From Diplonema papillatum (lineage: Eukaryota > Euglenozoa > Diplonemea > Diplonemida > Diplonemidae): DNA of 64,000 bases. The stretch is taken from the NCBI GenBank assembly GCA_030068145.1, contig JAPJBO010000087.1, positions 186,001 to 250,000 on the forward strand, read 5' to 3'. Positions 18,390 through 64,000 of the stretch are shown here, piece after piece. The stretch's first letter is position 1, and every line of letters starts with the position of its first letter. Under the pieces are notes generated by a model. It ran no database searches. It saw only the letters and a list, made by a program, of their open reading frames with translations, and was not told the origin of the DNA. Made by a program: the position numbers and the translations under genes.

Positions 18390-19050
18390 CCTCCCCCCTG
18401 GCCCTCCTGGCGTGGCCTCTGTAAGAAATATACTTATTGGGCCACCTCACTTCAAGTTGAACGCAACACACGGGGGGAGACGGAAAAAGACAGAAACAAT
18501 GCTGTCGTCAAGGGCATCGTTGAGGCCCCGTCGAAACAGAACTTGTACGGATTGAATTGGTACTCCACTGTCACGTGAGCCCCCACGAAATGCTCCTGTT
18601 CGGATGCATGTCAACACAAAACTGTGCTCAGCCAACTCCTGACCCTCAGACTAGCGTGCTGCTGGCTCACCGAATGCCTGAAGTTTTTCTCGCCCACAAA
18701 GAACGACCCACCACCTGTCTTGGGTGGATTGACGGGTGAGTTGCATAACATCCGCGGCTCCGCGGCAATGGGCAAAATAAACGATTGTTTGCAACGTCGA
18801 ACAACATGGGTCATCTGTTTAAAAGCTTGCAAATCCTGCAGGGAATACTTGACTAGACCTCTTGAGTTTTGTGCTGCCCACAATTGCGGGAGGTCGGACA
18901 ACCCAGCGCAACCTACAGCAGGACCGACCGCCTGGAATAAAAGCTTCGTCCTTCTTTTTAGCCATACTTCAACTCTCTTGTTCTGTTTTGTCCAGGGCTG
19001 CAACTCAACCATTCTCTCGGTAGGTTACCTCCGCGCTAGCCCAACCCGCC
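18390..19050. other. Intergenic stretch after the PUB gene
   Basis: No gene is recognised. Positions 18826-18930 (family R10) resemble 33127-33232, sharing CTGCAGGGAATA, TTGACTAGAC and TTGAGTTTTGTGCT-like segments. Confidence 0.5.
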
Positions 19051-19058
19051 GTGGCACG

Positions 19059-19395
19059 CAGGGCTTACGCTCCGTTTTCGGTCTCAGAGAAAATACGTGT
19101 GGCCCACATGTGGACGCTTAAGGTTCGAGGGGGAAAAAAACCTTTCCCCCCTATGTGCGGCGGGCTAAAGACATAGCGTTGCTACTGGGATGGCGAAACC
19201 TGGCTGGCGACTTTTGGGCCTGGACTCCCCTGCATGTGGACCAACCTGTGGTAAGCACATGTGGAGGGAAAAATAAATCAAAAACCACATGTGGTACCTG
19301 TGGACCCACACGTGGAAGCACACGTGGGGGGGAAAAATCCAAAAAGAAATAACGTGTGGAAATCCACACGTTCCACACGTGGAGCGTAAGCCCTG
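19059..19395. mobile_element. hAT-type non-autonomous element (MITE), copy 2
   Basis: 337 bp with inverted ends CAGGGCTTACGCTCC and an exact 8-bp duplication GTGGCACG at 19051-19058 and 19396-19403. It is the short form of the element at 5257-6126 and preserves the empty site of that copy's nested insertion. Confidence 0.9.
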
Positions 19396-19767
19396 GTGGC
19401 ACGTTCCAACTCTTGATGGCGCGCGACGAAATGCCACTCGCTACTTTCACACAACAAATCCACGCATTTTTGAATGAGCACCTGCTTCGTGCCCATCGAC
19501 TTTTTCTCGTGCGCTTTGTCTTCGTTTCAGTGGACTCGAGTCTAGCTTCTGCGGTCGCTTGTTGGGATGTCTCACTCGCTGTTCTCTGCCGCCACCCGTT
19601 CGGTTTAGTGTCTCGCTGCTCGTTTCCTCGCTCTTTTGGAACGCGAACTTCTGTTTTATAGCACAAGCTTGCTTGTCTCTATTGAAATATTGTTGCGATA
19701 GTGAGGAGTCATCAGCATGCTGACGAGTACCACACTATTTCTTTTACATAAGCGCCAGCTTGAAAGG

Positions 19768-20035
19768 AAATGCTCGACGATGCTGCCCGACAAAGAACAG
19801 AAGGGATCCAAAGTGCTGTAACTACCGAACCACGTGTTGAACGGACGTGAGGTCATGCGGGTCTACCCCTACACGACAAATCACACAAACACAACAGGTC
19901 AAAAGTCCTGAGTGAGAAAACAACACACGGTGGTGTAAGCGAAGAACAAATCAGATTGTGTTTGTATTGTATTTGCCCCTTACCTCTATAATTCCTCCCT
20001 TCCATTCGGAGTCGAAGCAGCTACGTCGAGTATTT
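19768..20035 (+). repeat. R1b MITE-like repeat, copy 2
   Basis: Nearly identical to 199-465, from AAATGCTCGACGATGCTGCC to GCTACGTCGAGTATTTT, with the leader AGCGCCAGCTTGAAAGG before it. Confidence 0.75.
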
Positions 20036-20913
20036 TGTAGCCACAAGCCACATGCAATGTGTGAGAAAATTGAACCGCCCAAGTAGGACTTTCTGATCAT
20101 GATCATTTGCAAATTTGCCACCTGAAACCACGCCCAGGATTTGGGCTCAGGGTAGTGCGGTCAACGAGAAATGCGCAGCTGTCCATATCAAAAAGCGTTG
20201 GATGGCAGCGTGCTGTGCTGAATCGCTTAAAACAGGGTTTACACACGTACGCACAAATAGCAAATGGACCTACCGAACGTAGACTGAGATACCGTCCCAG
20301 TCGCGCTATATGATAGTATATATTCGGCGAGCACCGCGTCGGTTGCAGAAGGAATCCAAGTGCACCCTAACAATAATACGAGGAAAGCGTTGGAGACTCT
20401 TGCGTGTAGTGAGCTACCAAGGGAGGGCAACACGTGCGGCGACTCAAAGTTGCCCCAGAGCTACCCGCCACCCCCGTGAAAATTCACATACTATCTTAGC
20501 ACACAAGTTTGTCGCATCCATTGTGAGGGTCACCGGTGGCACTGAAAGCTCGCAGTTTCAAGTCGCTCTACCAAAGATCAACATTGGCCTACACCGCAAA
20601 AAAGACGAGCCAGCCAAACATCCGCTGCGACGGAGTTTCAGTGATTCTACTCTGCGGGTTATAAAAAGGGGATTTTGGGCCTGCTGGGCCTCATTGTACA
20701 AGGTGGGATCTAAGAAGAAGCAGACATGCGAACGGTAGCGCCGACTTGCGGGGACACGGTGACCGGCGGCGTAGTTGCTTAGCGGCTTCGCAGTCAGCCT
20801 CTTGCCAAAGCCTTTTTTGACGGTGATTGACAATCGCCGCGGTTGACAACTTGGCTAGCCGCAGTTAAAGTGTGCAAGCATGACATCCCTCATACTACCC
20901 GCCTCCCAGCCTC
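20036..20913. other. Intergenic stretch before HYDIN, nothing recognised
   Basis: Several short open frames but no exon-like sequence, RNA gene or shared repeat. The promoter of HYDIN may lie here; no TATA box or other core element could be singled out. Confidence 0.35.
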
Positions 20914-20914
20914 A

Positions 20915-20967
20915 ATGGTCAACCGGAGACCCTAAACTCCGAACCTCTAAACCACAATAAACGCTAA
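20915..20967 (+). repeat. R2-like element upstream of HYDIN exon 1
   Basis: GGTCAACCGGAGACCCTAAA then ACGCTAAAAC. It lies 270 bases before the first recognised HYDIN exon, followed by a C-rich tract (21008-21062). It could mark the end of a 5' intron. Confidence 0.45.
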
Positions 20968-21237
20968 AACAAGTAACTTCTCCAGGGCAGAGGGTTGCAA
21001 AACCTTCGTCACCCCCCCCCCCCCCCCAACCACCGCCCCCCAACCCCCGCCCCCCAACCCCCCCGCACCAGAATACTCAGTAGTTGATCGCACTCCCTGA
21101 CGACGGCCGCCTGTGTTTTGGGGGCGCCGTAAGCAGCGAAGCCCCCTCGCCCGGTTCGCGTCCAAGAACCAAACCCGCACGACAACACCCACCAGCCCCC
21201 TCCGGCACGCTGCTCATCGGCCAGTCGGAGTGAAAGC

Positions 21238-61499
<40,262 letters not shown>

Positions 61500-61792
61500 G
61501 TGCGTTTTTATTTGTTGTACAAGATCGCAGGATAGATCCCTGTACCCAATACCTAATGCTTGTGCATGGTTAAGACCCCCGTCGCCAACCTGAAAACATC
61601 GAAACTTCGCCCCCGCTTGCAAAGTGTTCTAAACATGCAGACCGGATCAAAAGAGTGAACCGACGTTCAGTTTAAGAGGAGCTTGCAGTGGAGATCCCGT
61701 ACACGAGAAGTAAACTTGCGGAAAGGGCTCACAATTGAGCCATCGTAAATATCGGTTTTGGGTAACAGTAGCGACACGGCAAAGGCACGTTT

Positions 61793-62007
61793 CTTTTTGT
61801 TGTATAAGCACCTGCTTTGTAGGAAATGCTTGAGTTGCGATAGATCAAAGGAGGTAATTGTGCTGTAGCCCACACGAAACACAGGTAAATCTGGGTTTAG
61901 TGGCGGGCGTAAGCGTTCAACAAAAAAGACCCACTTTGTAGTTGTATTGTTTTCTCCCCCTTCCAGCCTCCTTCGAAATGAGCACAAGGCAGGCCCTCGA
62001 GTATTTT
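61793..62007 (+). repeat. R1 MITE-like repeat after HYDIN exon 16
   Basis: R1 with a small deletion near the left end (AAATGCTTGAGTTGCG) and a complete right end. Confidence 0.7.
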
Positions 62008-62189
62008 CCGTCACACGTTAATGAAAACACGGACCTTGCGCAAGCATCTGAGAGACTCACGTCTTCACAAAAACCTACAGCGGTACCTCGTAAACTTGTC
62101 GGCGGCATTCCAAATCGGAGGAAGCCAACATCGGCTGCAAGCTGCTGGTCTCTGCGGCCTGTGCACGGCGAGTTCGTCTTTTTTTGATG

Positions 62190-62719
62190 CGAGGACACCT
62201 GCGTACTGGACTGCAGCGGCAAGACGCAAGCCCCGTCGTGGACGCGGATGACGCCGCAAACCCGAAAAACCTGCCCGCAAACCAGCAAACCCGCAGGTCT
62301 GGGAGTTCGCGTTGTCACTCTCAGACGGTGCCTGTGGCGATGCTGCCGCTGGGTGAGCCAAGGAACGCGTGAAGTCGATCAAGACACGTCGGTTTCTGCG
62401 AACGGGCAAACTTTCAAGTTGGCACATCCGAATGAGTCGGTCTACCCTGCAGGCCCTCGCCGCAGCTCCTCCTCGCATTTTGAACCCAAACCTTAACGAG
62501 GTAGTCACTAGAAAATTCGAGTGGGAAACCACCTTTCGGCAACGCACACACAAAACGAAGCACCTGGCTTCATTGTTACCTACACGTGTGGTGGCGCAGT
62601 TAAAAAAAACGAAAGACGGCGTGAGCCGACCAACGCAGAGTAAATCCCTGTTTCTCAAGCGAACTTTAACGCTATATAAACAAACGACGAATAGTGCAAA
62701 ATTAATGCGGAAAGGGACA

Positions 62720-62750
<31 letters not shown>

Positions 62751-63077
62751 CTAAGGTAACCAAAAGACTGGCTCAAAAAGGAAAAGGAAAAGCTACCCGG
62801 AGCTTTCGAGCGAACAATTGTAGGCCGACTGCACGTCGACTTGCAGGACGAGCCGGTTTCCGGAAACACTAGTGTTGTAAAAAGGACATTACCGGCGTTG
62901 TCGCACCAGCGACCCTTTCTTCTTTTAATGTCACAAAGCACCCCGCTCCCCTCCTCGTCTTCTCTTTTCTCCACAGTTCCGTTTCGCACTCGGGACCGTG
63001 CTGGCCGAATCCGCTGGCAAACAAACCGGGAAGCTTCTTTCTGGATAGAGAGTTCCGAACAGCCAATCAACAAGAAG
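62190..63077 (+). other. Region holding candidate HYDIN terminal exons
   Basis: Possible acceptors with open frames to a nearby stop lie at 62191 (GATGCGAG, then a short basic tail to the TGA near 62251), at 62308 (CCCGCAG) and at 62977 (a strong TCTCTTTTCTCCACAG followed by about 20 open codons). None could be chosen on sequence alone. An R2-like end lies at 62640-62675 (TTTCTCAAGCGAACTTTAAC) and another weak one at 62795-62822. Confidence 0.3.
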
Positions 63078-63597
63078 TGAAAGGGCGAAACAACCCCTGC
63101 CGCCCTTCGGCAGGCTAGATACTCGTCCCCCTTTGCATTCGCACGAGTCCGTGGTGGGCAGAGACACGGCGCATTGAGACATAACCGCTAGAAGCACGTG
63201 CAATCCCCTCACCGCATCCCCAGGTGAAACCCTGAGGGACGGTTAGTCAGTTGGCCGATCCTTCGTAAATCGACCCACCCCCCCTATTGCAGCGTTATCA
63301 TTCTGTTCGAAAGTATGCAAATACTATGACGTAACGGTGCTGCAAATACGACAATAGAAGGTAGAAGATCGGTTGCAGGCCTGTTGGAATTTTGTATTAT
63401 TTCCTTTTCGGAAGTTTGAAGGGCCCAAGAAAAACAAAAGCTTTGCGACCATAGAGATACTTCAAGACCGCAGGGCCCACCTTTTTGCCGTTCTGGAGAT
63501 ACGGGTTCACGGGGTTCCGGATGCTTTTCTAACCGCGAAACAAGTTCTGTGCGACTCTGAGAGCAAAAGCAGAAACATAAAACTCCTTTTCTTTTTT

Positions 63598-63840
63598 TAG
63601 TAGTACATCTGTACTGACGGGAACATTTCCGGAACAACGGTTGCACATGAAAGAGAAAACGAAGCCAACGAAAAAGTGCTAATATAGGAAACCCCCCCCC
63701 ATGAGAGGTTCATACTACCCTGTACACGCGATGAACAAGAAACTTTTGCCTTATCATTTTCAACACCTTTGGTCAGTTGATGCTGGTCGTCCGTTGCTTC
63801 GTTTATCAGTGCAAGCCCCAACTCCGGAAGTGTTCCCAAA
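63598..63840 (-). repeat. R11 dispersed repeat, copy 2 (inverted)
   Basis: Reverse complement of 58195-58330, with extra sequence (TAGTAGTACATCTGTAC) at its end. Confidence 0.7.
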
Positions 63841-63865
63841 AGTGTCCGGCAGTCCCGGATTATCG

Positions 63866-63975
63866 ACACCCTCGGGACACCCTCGGTACACCCTCGGTAC
63901 ACCCTCGGTACACCCTCGGTACACCCTCGGTACACCCTCGGTACACCCTCGGTACACCCTCGGGGGACTTGTCCA
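63866..63975 (+). repeat. 11-bp minisatellite
   Basis: Nine to ten units of CACCCTCGGTA, nearly perfect, near the right edge of the window. Confidence 0.95.
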
Positions 63976-64000
63976 CAGTGGCCAATTTAGCATCTCTTTA

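Noticed and set aside
63866..63975. Regular repeat considered as a CRISPR array
   Set aside because: Units are contiguous 11-bp copies without unique spacers; it is a minisatellite.

Overview
The window is nuclear DNA of a ciliated or flagellated microbial eukaryote; the clade cannot be fixed from the sequence. It is eukaryotic because the genes are split by GT-AG introns, because fragments of 18S and 28S rRNA are present, and because the largest gene encodes HYDIN, a protein of the central-pair apparatus of motile cilia. Exons are GC-rich with long open frames. Introns and intergenic DNA are more AT-rich and packed with short interspersed repeats. All host genes recognised lie on the + strand.

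Layout. About 0.8-2.65 kb: the 3' part of an acyl-CoA synthetase-like gene (three exons, an 18S fragment in one intron), followed by a 29-bp minisatellite. 3.87-4.10 kb: an unidentified 3'-terminal exon. 5.2-6.1 kb: a hAT-type MITE containing a second, TA-flanked element. 6.7-11.25 kb: a non-LTR-type retroelement with two overlapping ORFs, an identical 54-bp direct repeat near each end and an unusual Cys/His-rich C-terminus. 11.8-12.9 kb: an uninterrupted ankyrin-repeat gene. 16.3-18.4 kb: a three-exon PUB-domain gene. 21.2-61.5 kb: a HYDIN gene in which 16 exons (14,342 nt, about 4,780 residues, every junction in phase) could be assembled; its last exon(s) are unresolved.

HYDIN introns range from a few hundred bases to 8.35 kb and hold most of the mobile DNA: a 4.6-kb unit with two minus-strand ORFs of unknown family (36-40 kb), a TTAA-flanked palindromic MITE, a 1.5-kb long-TIR element, a reverse transcriptase/RNase H element bounded by CT microsatellites and accompanied by short non-coding relatives, 28S and 18S rRNA fragments, and several MITE-like families.

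The most unusual pattern is a short family (called R2 here) that repeatedly lies just upstream of 3' splice sites and ends in a branch-point-like CTAAA tract; it looks like an introner-type element. Two intron/exon junctions (17.5 and 31.1 kb) also have decayed partial copies a few hundred bases upstream of the working exon. Splice donors follow GTRYG rather than GTAAGT. Repeat family names R1-R11 are labels coined here from within-window comparison only.
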